Source: Candidatus Eremiobacter antarcticus
GTDB taxonomy: Bacteria; Vulcanimicrobiota; Vulcanimicrobiia; Eremiobacterales; Eremiobacteraceae
Reading direction: 5' to 3'
Assembly: GCA_003244105.1 (NCBI GenBank)
Contig: QHBK01000003.1
Location: 354,004-418,003, forward strand
DNA: 64,000 bases
A model generated the notes under the pieces. That model searched no databases, had not been told where the DNA came from, and saw only the letters and a program-made list of their open reading frames with translations. Positions within the stretch are counted from its first letter, which is position 1, and every line of letters starts with the position of its first letter. Positions 47,009 to 55,684 of the stretch are shown here, one piece after another. The translations under genes were made by a program, and so were the position numbers.

Positions 47009-47830
47009 ATGACGGGTCCCACCGATGACGCGGCGGCCGATCGAGAACGTCCGGAGCGAAGCGGAGTCCAATCCGTCGAGCGAACGCTGGACATACTCGA
47101 AGCCCTCGTCGAATTGGGCTCCGAGGTCGGCCTGGTCGAGATCAGTCAAGCCGTTTCTCTGCCGCTCGCAACCGTGCACCGCCTGCTGGGAACGCTGATC
47201 GCCCGCGGTTACGTCAAGCAAAACCGCCAAAACCGCAAGTACGCGCTGGGCTTTCGAGCGCTGCAAATGGGCAGCGACATGCGCCAGCGTTTCAGCCTCA
47301 GGCTGGAAGCGCGGCCCTTTTTACAGCGGCTGATGCAGCGCAGCGGCGAGAGCGCCAACCTTGCAGTGCTCGACGACAGCGACGTCGTCTATATCGATCA
47401 AGCGCAATCCTCACGCATCTTGCGGATGTTCACGCAAGTCGGACATCGCCTGCCGGCGCACTCGACCGGCAGCGGAAAAGTCATGCTGGCGTTCGCGCCG
47501 CCCGAGATGATGGAAGGAATCTTGCGGCGCTGCGGTCTGCCGGCGCGCACGGCCCACACCATCGTCGACATCGACGCCTTTCGCGCGGAGCTGGAGCGCA
47601 TCCGGGCCGCCGGTTATGCGATCGACGACGAGGAGCAGGAAGAAGGCGTGCGCTGTGTCGCGGTGCCGGTCCGCGACGAGTCGAGTCAGGTCGTGGCCAG
47701 CCTCAGCGTTTCCGGGCCGGTGACGCGATTGAACGATCGTCACATGGAAGCGGTGATCGCCGAAGTCCTCGAATGCGGCCGAGCGCTGTCCGCGAAGCTG
47801 GGCTATCTGCCGGTCCCGGCGACCGTGTGA
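47009..47830 (+). CDS. IclR family transcriptional regulator
   Basis: A 273-residue DNA-binding regulator. The N-terminal winged helix-turn-helix reads VQSVERTLDILEALVELGSEVGLVEISQAVSLPLATVHRLLGTLIARGYV (about 17-70). The C-terminal effector domain (about 95-265) has LPAHSTGSGKVMLAF and GYAIDDEEQEEGVRCVAVPV, both family hallmarks. IclR proteins usually control catabolic genes nearby; the closest are the protease, an acetyltransferase and a permease, so its target is not obvious. Confidence 0.93.
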   Translation: MTGPTDDAAADRERPERSGVQSVERTLDILEALVELGSEVGLVEISQAVSLPLATVHRLLGTLIARGYVKQNRQNRKYALGFRALQMGSDMRQRFSLRLEARPFLQRLMQRSGESANLAVLDDSDVVYIDQAQSSRILRMFTQVGHRLPAHSTGSGKVMLAFAPPEMMEGILRRCGLPARTAHTIVDIDAFRAELERIRAAGYAIDDEEQEEGVRCVAVPVRDESSQVVASLSVSGPVTRLNDRHMEAVIAEVLECGRALSAKLGYLPVPATV

Positions 47831-47885
47831 GGCCGTACGCCGCCCCACGCACCTGCCGAACACTGCTGTAGATGCCAATGCCAGG

Positions 47886-48371
47886 ATGACGAGCCAAAGC
47901 GGCGCGGGCAGTATTCGTGTCCGGGAGGCGCGCGGTGATGACCGCGGCTTCATCGACCAGTTAGGCGCGCAAACGGCTTTGGCGACGACCTCACCGGTCC
48001 GGCCCGTTTCCAATGAGGGAGCCATGCGGGCGTATCGCCGCATGGCGGAGTTCTGCCGCCGGCGGGAGGGCACCGTCACCTTGGTCGCCGAGCGAGACTC
48101 GCAGCGGGCGGGCTTTCTCATGCTGATCACGGATGTTCCGGATGACGTGACCCAGCTGGAGCAAGGCTTCGTCGCCTACGTGGCGGTCGCCGAGGACCAG
48201 CGCGGGCAGGGCGTCGGCCGCGCGCTCATACAGGCCGCCGTCAGCGAGTGCAAGCGGCGCGACATCCCCCATGTCAGCTTGATGGTGAGCAGCAACAACG
48301 CTTCGGCACGATCCTTGTACGCGGATGAAGCGTTCGTCGAGGAGCGTATCTTGATGACGAAAGCGCTGTAG
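47886..48371 (+). CDS. GNAT family N-acetyltransferase
   Basis: A 161-residue acetyl-CoA-dependent acetyltransferase. The acetyl-CoA binding motif A is AYVAVAEDQRGQGVGRALIQAAV, and the last part SLMVSSNNASARSLYADEAFVEERILMTKAL is the usual GNAT strand-helix ending. The acceptor is unknown. Its stop is immediately followed by the ATG of the permease gene, so the two form one unit. Confidence 0.9.
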   Translation: MTSQSGAGSIRVREARGDDRGFIDQLGAQTALATTSPVRPVSNEGAMRAYRRMAEFCRRREGTVTLVAERDSQRAGFLMLITDVPDDVTQLEQGFVAYVAVAEDQRGQGVGRALIQAAVSECKRRDIPHVSLMVSSNNASARSLYADEAFVEERILMTKAL

Positions 48372-49505
48372 ATGGTCTTGGCCCAACCTGGAGCTGTGAT
48401 GTGGCGCAACGTGCTGCGCACGGCGCTGATCATCGCGGCGATCGCCGTCTTCATCTGGCTGCTCGCCCACATACCCAAGACGGTGGAAGTCTTCATCATC
48501 GCGACGCTCATCGCGTACGGCATCAATCCGCTCATCCGAAGGCTGTCTGTGAAGGTCCCGCGTCTCGCGGCGATCGTCATCATCTACGCGCTCTTCTTGC
48601 TGCTGCTGTTCGTGGGAGCGGTCATCATCGTGCCGACGATCGTCGAGCAGCTGCAAAACGTTTTTTCGCACAGCGGGGCCTACCTCGCCTCAGCGCAGAC
48701 CTTCATCGATGGCGTGCAGACATGGATCAACAAAAAGCTCGGCGGTCACGCCTTGCCGCCCCAGCTCGGGAACATCGAAGGTCAGGCGATCGCGCGGCTG
48801 TCCGACATCTTCCAAGCAGCGTTGGCGGGCGTCGGCGTCCTGCTGGTGCTGGTGGTCAACTACCTGCTGATCGGCATCACGGCCGTGATCCTGTCATACT
48901 ATCTGCTCGTGAATTCCAACGCGGTTCGCAACTCTTTTCTCAGCCTTTTCCCCGAGCGCTCGCAGGAGCGCGCCCGCCACTTCGTGCGTGAGGTCGCGCG
49001 CGTTTTCGGCGGCTTCATCGGCGGACAGATCGTCTTGTGCGCGTTCAGCGGCGTCTTCACGTTTGGAGCTTTGGAATTCGTCGTGCCACAATACGCGCTG
49101 TTGCTGGGCGTGCTGACGGGCGTGTTGTACGCGATCCCCTACTTGGGCGTGTTCGGTGCGCTCGTCATCGGCGTGCTGTTGGGGCTGTTGAAATCGTGGG
49201 CGGCAGCGGCGTGGACGGCGGCCATCATTTTCGCCATCACGAAGATCGCGGACACGGTGCTCGTCCCCAAGGTGATGGGTGAAAGCGTCGGGGTGTCGCC
49301 TATGGCGATCATCTTCGCGGTGTTCGCCGGCGGCGAGCTCTTCGGCGTCTGGGGGCTCATCCTCGCGATTCCAGCGGCCGCGCTGTTCAAAGTCGTGTGG
49401 GTCGTCTGGCTCCTCCCTTGGATCACAGGCAAGCCGTCGACGCTCGAGGCGGTGACGCAATCAACTCCGGTCCCCATAGATTCAACGTCGCTGGCCGGCC
49501 GCTGA
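48372..49505 (+). CDS. AI-2E family transporter (PerM-like)
   Basis: A 377-residue polytopic membrane protein with about seven or eight helices. The N-terminal pair is VLRTALIIAAIAVFIWLLAHI and IATLIAYGINPLIRRLSVKVPRLAAIVIIYALFLLLL, a typical AI-2E/PerM family pattern. The C-terminal part has GGFIGGQIVLCAFSGV, YAIPYLGVFGALVIGVLLGLL and KIADTVLVPKVMGESVGVSPMAIIFAVFAGGELFGVWGLILAIP, also diagnostic. Members export autoinducer-2 or act as Na+(Li+)/H+ antiporters; the substrate is not predictable. ATG 48402 is an alternative start. Confidence 0.92.
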   Translation: MVLAQPGAVMWRNVLRTALIIAAIAVFIWLLAHIPKTVEVFIIATLIAYGINPLIRRLSVKVPRLAAIVIIYALFLLLLFVGAVIIVPTIVEQLQNVFSHSGAYLASAQTFIDGVQTWINKKLGGHALPPQLGNIEGQAIARLSDIFQAALAGVGVLLVLVVNYLLIGITAVILSYYLLVNSNAVRNSFLSLFPERSQERARHFVREVARVFGGFIGGQIVLCAFSGVFTFGALEFVVPQYALLLGVLTGVLYAIPYLGVFGALVIGVLLGLLKSWAAAAWTAAIIFAITKIADTVLVPKVMGESVGVSPMAIIFAVFAGGELFGVWGLILAIPAAALFKVVWVVWLLPWITGKPSTLEAVTQSTPVPIDSTSLAGR

Positions 49506-49523
49506 CGGGGCTGCCGTCAACCG

Positions 49524-51218
49524 TCACATCTTCTCGGGTGCGGATACACCGATCAGCCGAAGCGCGGACGCCAGCACGGTTTTGGCCGCGAGGCACAGCG
49601 ACAAACGGGCGCTTGTGAGCGCATCATTGTCGCTCAAGACGAGACAGTCCGTGTAGAAGCCATGGAAATCCGTCGCAACCGCATGCGCATACTCCGCGAG
49701 ACGATGCGGCGCTCGCGCTCTGGCAGCAGCGGCGACCGTGCGCCTGAAATCGGCGATGCGGCGGATCAAGGCGATTTCGGCCTTGTGCTCGAGCCGGTCG
49801 AGATCCGCTCCCGCACGCCCGCGTTCCAAGAGGGGCGACTTGCCGTCACCCTCCGCCCGTCTCAGGATCGAGGCGATGCGCGCGTGACCGTACTGAACGT
49901 AGTAGACCGGGTTTTTCGCGGATTGCTCGATGGCCAGCTCCATGTCGAACACGAGATGCGATTCGGGCGCTCGGTCGATGAAAAAATAGCGCGCGGCATC
50001 CACGCCGACCTGATCCATGACCTCGCGCAAGGTGACGAGATCACCGGCTCGTTTGCTCATCGAGACGGTCTCTCCAGCGCGCTTGAAGGTCACATGCTGA
50101 GCCAGCAGCACTTCCAGGCTGCCAGGATGGCCCATTGCGGCGACAAGAGCCTTCAGCCGCAGGATGTAGCCGTGGTGATCGGGTCCCAGGATATTCAGCA
50201 AGTAGCGGTGCCCGCGCCGCAATTTGTCGGCGTGATAGGCGGCGTCGGCGGCGAGGTACGTCGGCCGCCCGTCGCTGCGGAGGAGCACTCGGTCTTTATC
50301 GTCTCCGAAGTCCGTCGCACGCAGCCAGAGCGCCCCATCCCGCTCGAAGGTGTGCCCGGATGCCCGCAGCTCGTCCATCGCAAGCGCGATCGCCCCTGAA
50401 TCGTGCAGGGCCGCTTCCGAAGTCCAGCGATCGAAGTGGACGCGGAAGCGGTCGAGATCTTCGCGCTGTTCGTCGACGATCAGGTCGCGCGCGAAACGGC
50501 CGATCGCCGAGTGGCGCTCTTCGAAAGGAGCATCAAGCCAACGTGGGCCGTCGCGCTCGATCAGCTTGCGCGCGATGTCGACGATATACGATCCCGGATA
50601 GCCGTTGTCGGGCAGTGCGGTTTCCCTGCCTAAGAGCGTAGCATACCGAGCGTAGACCGAACCGGCCAGCGCTTCAAGCTGTGCGCCCGCGTCATTCACG
50701 TAGGTCTCTGCCGTGACGGCGCAACCGGCGAACCGCATCATCTCGCTGAGCGTGGCGCCAAGGGCGCTGGAACGGCCTTGCACGACGACCAGCGGGCCCG
50801 TCGGGTTCGCCGACACGAACTCGATGACGAGCGGCCCGGCGTCTTGCAATTCCGTCGATCTGCCATAGTCCGGGCCCATGCGCAGCACGTCGCGGACGAC
50901 CTCTGCCCAAAAAGGGACTCCCATGGTGAGGTTGACGTATCCAGGTCTCACTGCATCGACATGAGCGACGGCCGGCATCCCATCGCTGCCTTGAGCGGCC
51001 ACGCCTTGCGCGATCTCGTACGGGTCGCCTTTCCACATCTTGGCGGCTGCCAGGGCGACCGGCGTGGCGAAGTCGCCGTGCGACGCGTCGCGCGTCGGAT
51101 TGAGGTTGATGGCAGGCGCTGCCTGCGCCGCACCGTCCAAAGCGGGGGCCAGACGCGCCACGCGCTGGGAGAGTTCGCGCGCGATTTCCCCTAAAGCGCG
51201 GTCGTATGCGTAGTTCAT
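49524..51218 (-). CDS. argS: Arginine--tRNA ligase (atypical HIGH motif)
   Basis: Class I synthetase for arginine, 564 residues. The N-terminal tRNA-recognition domain (about 1-110) contains NLNPTRDASHGDFATPVALAAAK. The catalytic core has VSANPTGPL directly before the place of the HIGH motif, later KMSKS-like VSMSKRAGDLVTLREVMDQVG, and a C-terminal DALR anticodon-binding domain ending LCLAAKTVLASALRLIGVSAPEKM. The HIGH site itself, normally HVGHGR, reads VVVQGR here (residues 144-149), so both histidines are absent. The enzyme is otherwise complete and is the only arginyl-tRNA synthetase in the window. Confidence 0.93.
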   Translation of the reverse strand: MNYAYDRALGEIARELSQRVARLAPALDGAAQAAPAINLNPTRDASHGDFATPVALAAAKMWKGDPYEIAQGVAAQGSDGMPAVAHVDAVRPGYVNLTMGVPFWAEVVRDVLRMGPDYGRSTELQDAGPLVIEFVSANPTGPLVVVQGRSSALGATLSEMMRFAGCAVTAETYVNDAGAQLEALAGSVYARYATLLGRETALPDNGYPGSYIVDIARKLIERDGPRWLDAPFEERHSAIGRFARDLIVDEQREDLDRFRVHFDRWTSEAALHDSGAIALAMDELRASGHTFERDGALWLRATDFGDDKDRVLLRSDGRPTYLAADAAYHADKLRRGHRYLLNILGPDHHGYILRLKALVAAMGHPGSLEVLLAQHVTFKRAGETVSMSKRAGDLVTLREVMDQVGVDAARYFFIDRAPESHLVFDMELAIEQSAKNPVYYVQYGHARIASILRRAEGDGKSPLLERGRAGADLDRLEHKAEIALIRRIADFRRTVAAAARARAPHRLAEYAHAVATDFHGFYTDCLVLSDNDALTSARLSLCLAAKTVLASALRLIGVSAPEKM

Positions 51219-51286
51219 CGATAACGGTGTTGGCGCGGGTCGCGGCCGGACCTTTGCCCGGGGGCGGAACCCCTAGGCCGGCGGCG

Positions 51287-51736
51287 CTATCGGTGGTAGG
51301 GCTCTCCGCGGTTGATCTTGACCGCGCGATACAGCTGCTCCAACACGATCAGCCGGGCCATTTCATGCAAGAAGGTCAGAGGCGACAGCGACCAGATGAA
51401 GTCCGCCCGTCGTCGCACTGCGGCGCCCAGGCCGGTTGCGCCGCCGATGGCGAGGGTGAGGTCACGCGCGCCGGTTCGTCCGAGTGCCGCGAGCATGCGC
51501 GCGAACGCCGGGGAGTTCACGAGCGTTCCGCGTTCGTCCAACGCCCAAACAGCAGCATCGCCGACGTGGCGCAACATCCTCTGGGCCTCATCGTCGGCCG
51601 CATGCGCGCCGACGCCACGCCGTATCTCGCGAACGGTTACGGGCATGATCGGCGACAGCCGTTCGAGATACAGCCGGCATCCGTCGCGAACGTACGGCTC
51701 GCGCAGCTTGTCGACCGCGATCAACGTGCAGTTCAT
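51287..51736 (-). CDS. rlmH: 23S rRNA pseudouridine(1915)-N3-methyltransferase RlmH
   Basis: SPOUT methyltransferase acting on pseudouridine 1915 in helix 69 of 23S rRNA. ATG 51736 gives 149 residues, the normal length; GTG 51751 is a possible earlier start. Motifs: AVDKLREPYVRDGCRLYLERL, WALDERGTLVNSPAFARML, LAIGGATGLG (SAM knot), and the end SLSPLTFLHEMARLIVLEQLYRAVKINRGEPYHR, which is near-identical in all RlmH. It lies between argS and dprA on the same strand. Confidence 0.95.
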   Translation of the reverse strand: MNCTLIAVDKLREPYVRDGCRLYLERLSPIMPVTVREIRRGVGAHAADDEAQRMLRHVGDAAVWALDERGTLVNSPAFARMLAALGRTGARDLTLAIGGATGLGAAVRRRADFIWSLSPLTFLHEMARLIVLEQLYRAVKINRGEPYHR

Positions 51737-51757
51737 GACACCCGTTTGCACCGGCTT

Positions 51758-52909
51758 TCATCGTTTCACTGCCGAGAAGCGGCCGCCGGGGTGGCGCTCT
51801 ACCAAGCCTTGAATCTCGAGCACGGTAAGGCGTGCCGCTATCGTCGCAGCGTCCAAACCGGTCAGCGCGCTGAGCTCCTCCACGTCGCTGCCGCCGCTTG
51901 TGAGAGCAGACAGAAGAGCGTCGCTTCCCCTTCGGTCTGAAAGCGCAACAGACTCTTGCGCTCCGGCGCTCCGCTGGGGAGAACGGGTGCTTGGGTCCGT
52001 CATTGGAATGGCCGGCCAGTTGAGCAGGCCGTGGACGTCGAGAGCGCCGGTGGTCAGCGTCACTCCGTCCTTGATCAAGCCGTTGGTGCCTTCGCTCGTC
52101 GGCCTCCCGACATCTCCGGGCAACGCGAACACCGGCCTCCCGAGTTCGGCTGCCAGCCTCGCGGTGATGAGCGCGCCGCTCTTGCAGCCGGCTTCCACCA
52201 CCACCGTGGCGTCGGCCAACGCGGCGACGAGCCGATTGCGCATGGGAAATTGGTGAGGGCGAGCAGCGACGCGCGGCGGAAATTCTGAAACAACCGCGCC
52301 TCCCCGAGCGACCATTTCGTCTGCCAGTAACGCGTGATACGGAGGATAGAGCGCTTGGAGACCGGAGCCGATGACGGCGACTGTCCGACCGCCTCCCGCA
52401 AGCGCGCCGCGGTGGGCGGCGGCATCGATGCCGCGAGCGAGACCGGAGATGACGGTCACGCGGAATGCAGCGAAATCGGAGCCCAGTACGGACGCCATCG
52501 ACGTGCCGTAGTGCGTCGCTGCGCGGCTGCCGACAATCGCGACCGTTGGGTTCTCCAAGGCCTGCAAGGAGCCGCGATGATAGAGCACAGGCGGCGCGTC
52601 GCACAGATGCAACAATCGCTTCGGGTAGCCGGCGCACGAGCGCGTGACGAAGGAGCCGTCCGCTTCATGAGCTTCCCGCAGCGCGTCGAGCGCCGCTCGA
52701 TCGTCCACTCGAGCGATGCGCGCGAGGACATCGTCGCCCAACCGCAGGCCGACGGTGCGATCTGCGGATTTACGATAGGGATCCCTCGCATGTTCGACGA
52801 GTTTCCGTGCGCTGCCAAGCGCGTCCAGCATCGCCACGAGCGGCGCGGGCGTCCAGACGGCGGCGGCGCAGACGGCTAACAGATACCCCGCTTCAAGGTC
52901 CGATCGCAC
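51758..52909 (-). CDS. dprA: DNA-processing protein DprA
   Basis: Loads RecA on incoming single-stranded DNA in natural transformation. The 383-residue product has an N-terminal helical region (about 1-75), then the Rossmann-type DprA domain: VAIVGSRAATHYG, VISGLARGIDAAAHRGAL, TVAVIGSGLQALYPPYHALLADEM, VVSEFPPRVAARPHQFPMRNRLVAAL and VFALPGDVGRPTSEGTNGLIKDG. A winged-helix-like C-terminus follows (EELSALTGLDAATIAARLTVLEIQGLVER). It starts with GTG. With comM in the window it hints that the organism may take up DNA. Confidence 0.95.
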   Translation of the reverse strand: MRSDLEAGYLLAVCAAAVWTPAPLVAMLDALGSARKLVEHARDPYRKSADRTVGLRLGDDVLARIARVDDRAALDALREAHEADGSFVTRSCAGYPKRLLHLCDAPPVLYHRGSLQALENPTVAIVGSRAATHYGTSMASVLGSDFAAFRVTVISGLARGIDAAAHRGALAGGGRTVAVIGSGLQALYPPYHALLADEMVARGGAVVSEFPPRVAARPHQFPMRNRLVAALADATVVVEAGCKSGALITARLAAELGRPVFALPGDVGRPTSEGTNGLIKDGVTLTTGALDVHGLLNWPAIPMTDPSTRSPQRSAGAQESVALSDRRGSDALLSALTSGGSDVEELSALTGLDAATIAARLTVLEIQGLVERHPGGRFSAVKR

Positions 52910-52983
52910 TGCGGGCTTATCACTCGCGTCAAACGGTCGAACAACCGCAGGCGCCGCCGGTTCCGCGTGGAGCGAGTCCCTAG

Positions 52984-53688
52984 CTAGACGTGCTCGAAAA
53001 GACCTTCCAATGAAGAGATGCGAGGGACGCGGCTGAAGCCTTCGTACCGGCCGGTGCGGTCCAGCAGCAGAGCGCCAAGCTCGCAGCCCAGCGCTCCGTC
53101 GACGTCATGCTCGGGTGAATCACCGACGTGCAGGGCCGAGTCGCATGCGACGCCAGCGCGCTTGAGAGCCTCACGAAATATTTCGCCGTGAGGTTTTTCG
53201 TGTCCCAGCCGTGCGGAATCGAGAATGAAGTCGAATTCCTGGTGCAAGCCGACGCTGCGCAACACGTCTTCGAGATCGCCCGTCCAGTTCGAGATGACGC
53301 CCAGCCGCATGCCGCGCTCGCGCAAGCGCGAGAGCACCGGCCGCACTTCATGATAGATGCGCCACCCCATGGCCGCGGTGAAGCACTGGTAGAGGGGACC
53401 GGCCTTGGCCGCGTCTTCCGGGTGTCGCGCGCACGCTGACAGCAGCGTGCGGTTGTAGCTCGTCCAGAACCGGTCGACCGCTTCCTGTGAATACGGCGTG
53501 GGGACGGCGCCCGGCTTGCGCGGCGCGAGCAACGCGTTCGCCCGGGCTGCGGCTTCGTCGAATTTCTCCGCGACGATCTCGATCTCGAGCTGTGCGCATG
53601 CGCGCAAGAACAGCGTGCGCTGGTCCGGATCCATGCACAGGAGCGTGTAACCGGCGTCGAAGAAGACCGCTTGGATGTCGCGCTTCAT
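52984..53688 (-). CDS. HAD-superfamily hydrolase
   Basis: A phosphatase-like haloacid dehalogenase superfamily enzyme, 234 residues. Motif I is VFFDAGYTLL with the nucleophilic aspartate, motif II is GVISNWTG, and motifs III/IV are KPHGEIFREAL and HVGDSPEHDVDGALG. A helical cap lies between motifs I and II (about 20-115). The closest pattern is the REG-2/HDHD3-type subfamily. Substrate unknown. I start at ATG 53688, 60 bases from the divergent nrdR; the longer open frame would run through nrdR. Confidence 0.9.
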   Translation of the reverse strand: MKRDIQAVFFDAGYTLLCMDPDQRTLFLRACAQLEIEIVAEKFDEAAARANALLAPRKPGAVPTPYSQEAVDRFWTSYNRTLLSACARHPEDAAKAGPLYQCFTAAMGWRIYHEVRPVLSRLRERGMRLGVISNWTGDLEDVLRSVGLHQEFDFILDSARLGHEKPHGEIFREALKRAGVACDSALHVGDSPEHDVDGALGCELGALLLDRTGRYEGFSRVPRISSLEGLFEHV

Positions 53689-53748
53689 GGTGACCGGTTT
53701 GCGCTTCGCAACCAAGCAGGGCCCTCCTGCGCTGGCGGAGCGCTGAAG

Positions 53749-54201
53749 GTGCTCTGTCCGGTCTGCCGCACCGGCGAGACGCGCGTGGTCGACAGCCGTG
53801 ATGATGAAAACGCCGTGCGCAGACGCCGCGAGTGTCAATCATGCAAGCACCGTTTCACCACCTACGAACGGCCCGAAGCGCCGCGGCTCTTCGTCGTGAA
53901 GAAGGATGGCCGGCGCGAGCCGTACACGCGCGATAAGGTCCTCGCCGGTCTGCGCAGGGCCTCCGAGAAGCGGCCCATCTCCGAGAGCTCTATGCAAGAG
54001 ATCGCCGATGGTTTGGAAAGGGATCTCAACGCTCGCGGCGAGCAAGAAGTGCACTCGAGCGTGATCGGCGAGCTGCTCATGTCAGCCCTGCGCAACCTCG
54101 ACAAGATCGCATACATACGCTTCGCATCGGTCTATCGTTCGTTTGCGGATCTGAGTTCGTTCCAAGAAGAGCTGGCGCAGCTGCTTGCCAAGACCGAATG
54201 A
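53749..54201 (+). CDS. nrdR: Transcriptional repressor NrdR
   Basis: Represses ribonucleotide reductase genes according to dATP/ATP levels. GTG 53749, preceded by GGAG, gives the standard 150-residue protein. The zinc finger is [17 protein letters not shown] ... [13 protein letters not shown], followed by the ATP-cone domain (about 48-140; [24 protein letters not shown]). The dUTPase gene overlaps its stop (ATGA), joining two dNTP-pool functions. Confidence 0.96.
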   Translation: MLCPVCRTGETRVVDSRDDENAVRRRRECQSCKHRFTTYERPEAPRLFVVKKDGRREPYTRDKVLAGLRRASEKRPISESSMQEIADGLERDLNARGEQEVHSSVIGELLMSALRNLDKIAYIRFASVYRSFADLSSFQEELAQLLAKTE

Positions 54202-54665
54202 GCGAGGTGCATCGGCTCACGGTCGAAATTCAGCCCCTGCCGGAAGGCGACGGGTTGGCGTTGCCCTCGTATATGACCGATGGCGCGGCCGGCTGCGACC
54301 TGAGAGCGGCCGTGAGCGAAAGCGACCCCTTGACGTTGCAGCCTGGACAGCGGGCGCTCGTTCCTGCCGGGTTCTGCATGGCGCTCCCGCAAGGCTTCGA
54401 AGCGCAGATCCGCCCGCGCAGTGGCTTGGCCGTGGAGCACGGCATCGGGTGCCTTAATGCGCCCGGCACGATTGACTCTGACTACCGCGGCCCCGTATGC
54501 GTGCTCTTGATAAACCTCGGGCGAGAACCATTCGTCATACGCCGAGGCGATCGGATCGCGCAGATGATCATCTCACGGGTCGAACGTGTGGAGTTCCGGC
54601 GCACGCAGACGCTCGATGCGACCGCGCGCGGCGGTGGTGGCTTCGGCTCGACCGGAAAGCTCTGA
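54198..54665 (+). CDS. dut: Deoxyuridine 5'-triphosphate nucleotidohydrolase (dUTPase)
   Basis: Hydrolyses dUTP to dUMP, preventing uracil in DNA and feeding thymidylate synthesis. The 155-residue trimeric-type enzyme shows all five motifs: GAAGCDLRA-type GAAGCDL..., [11 protein letters not shown], the catalytic [21 protein letters not shown] and the C-terminal [11 protein letters not shown] that closes over the active site. It overlaps nrdR by four bases. A reductase gene follows five bases after its stop. Confidence 0.96.
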   Translation: MSEVHRLTVEIQPLPEGDGLALPSYMTDGAAGCDLRAAVSESDPLTLQPGQRALVPAGFCMALPQGFEAQIRPRSGLAVEHGIGCLNAPGTIDSDYRGPVCVLLINLGREPFVIRRGDRIAQMIISRVERVEFRRTQTLDATARGGGGFGSTGKL

Positions 54666-54670
54666 ATCGC

Positions 54671-55684
54671 GTGCGCACCTTGATCGTCGGCGGCGGCGCG
54701 ATCGGCCAGTTCTTCGCCGCGCGACTCGCACAGGCGGCGCAGGACGTGGTAGTCTTGGCTCGCCCGCGCGAAGCCGAAGCGCTGAACGCGCAAGGCGTCA
54801 GCCTCATTTGCGGCGGCCGCGAGCTCACGTTCAGGGTGTCCGCCGCTGCGTCAAACAGCGATCCGCTTCTCGACGGCTCCTTCGAACTCGTGGTCGTCGC
54901 GGTCAAGGCGTACTCCACGGGCGAAGCAGGCGCGCTGATCGCAGGCTTGGAGAGCTGCCGCGCCGCCTCCGTTTTGACCGTGCAAAACGGCGTCGGAAAC
55001 GAGGAAGAACTTTCGAAGGCGCTTGGCGCAGACCGCATAGTGGCGGGAGCCTTGACGGTTGCGGTCGACCGTGTCGACACCACGGTCGTCGCAGCGACGG
55101 CGCGGGGCGGACTGTGCCTGGCGCCCATGGGCGGCGGCTCCCATAACTGGCTGATCGCCGCATTGTCGGCCGGCGGTCTGGTGGTGCAGGCGTCGTCTGG
55201 CTGGCGGTCCCTGAAGTGGTCGAAGCTGTGCATCAACATCCTGGGCAATGCCGTGTGCGCGGCGCTGGATTGGATGCCATCTCAGGTGTACGCGGACCCC
55301 GCCGCGTTCGCGTTCGAACGCGCGTGTCTGCTCGAGACCTTAGCGGTCATGACGACACTTGGCATCCGTCCCATGAATCTGATCGACTATCCCGCGGCCG
55401 TCTTGGCGCGCGCGGTGAAGGTGCTGCCGCCGCCGGTCTTGCGCATGACGCTGTCCGGACGCGTGAGCAGAGCGCGCGGAGACAAGTTGCCGTCGCTCTT
55501 GGCCGATTTGCGGGCCCGCAGGCCGCGTTCGGAAGTGACAGCATTGAATGGCGCCGTAGCGTCGCACGCCCTGAGCGCCGGTGCGACAGCGCCCAGCAAT
55601 GAACGCATCAGCTCCGTGGTTGCGGGCATTGCTTCCGGCCGGCTGCGCTGGGATGATTACCGGGGCAAACCGCAGGCGCTCTGA
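54671..55684 (+). CDS. panE: 2-dehydropantoate 2-reductase (ketopantoate reductase) family
   Basis: NADPH-dependent reductase of pantothenate/CoA synthesis, ApbA/PanE type, 337 residues. The start is GTG 54671: LIVGGGAIGQFFAARLAQA is the nucleotide-binding fold. LVVVAVKAYSTGEA, VLTVQNGVGNEEEL and WSKLCINILGNAVCAALDW contain the conserved Lys and Asn residues; RPRSEVTALNGAV includes the E-x-x-x-L-N-G signature near the end. It follows dut by five bases. Its last 28 bases overlap the convergent glycosylase gene. A paralogue of different specificity is possible. Confidence 0.87.
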   Translation: MRTLIVGGGAIGQFFAARLAQAAQDVVVLARPREAEALNAQGVSLICGGRELTFRVSAAASNSDPLLDGSFELVVVAVKAYSTGEAGALIAGLESCRAASVLTVQNGVGNEEELSKALGADRIVAGALTVAVDRVDTTVVAATARGGLCLAPMGGGSHNWLIAALSAGGLVVQASSGWRSLKWSKLCINILGNAVCAALDWMPSQVYADPAAFAFERACLLETLAVMTTLGIRPMNLIDYPAAVLARAVKVLPPPVLRMTLSGRVSRARGDKLPSLLADLRARRPRSEVTALNGAVASHALSAGATAPSNERISSVVAGIASGRLRWDDYRGKPQAL

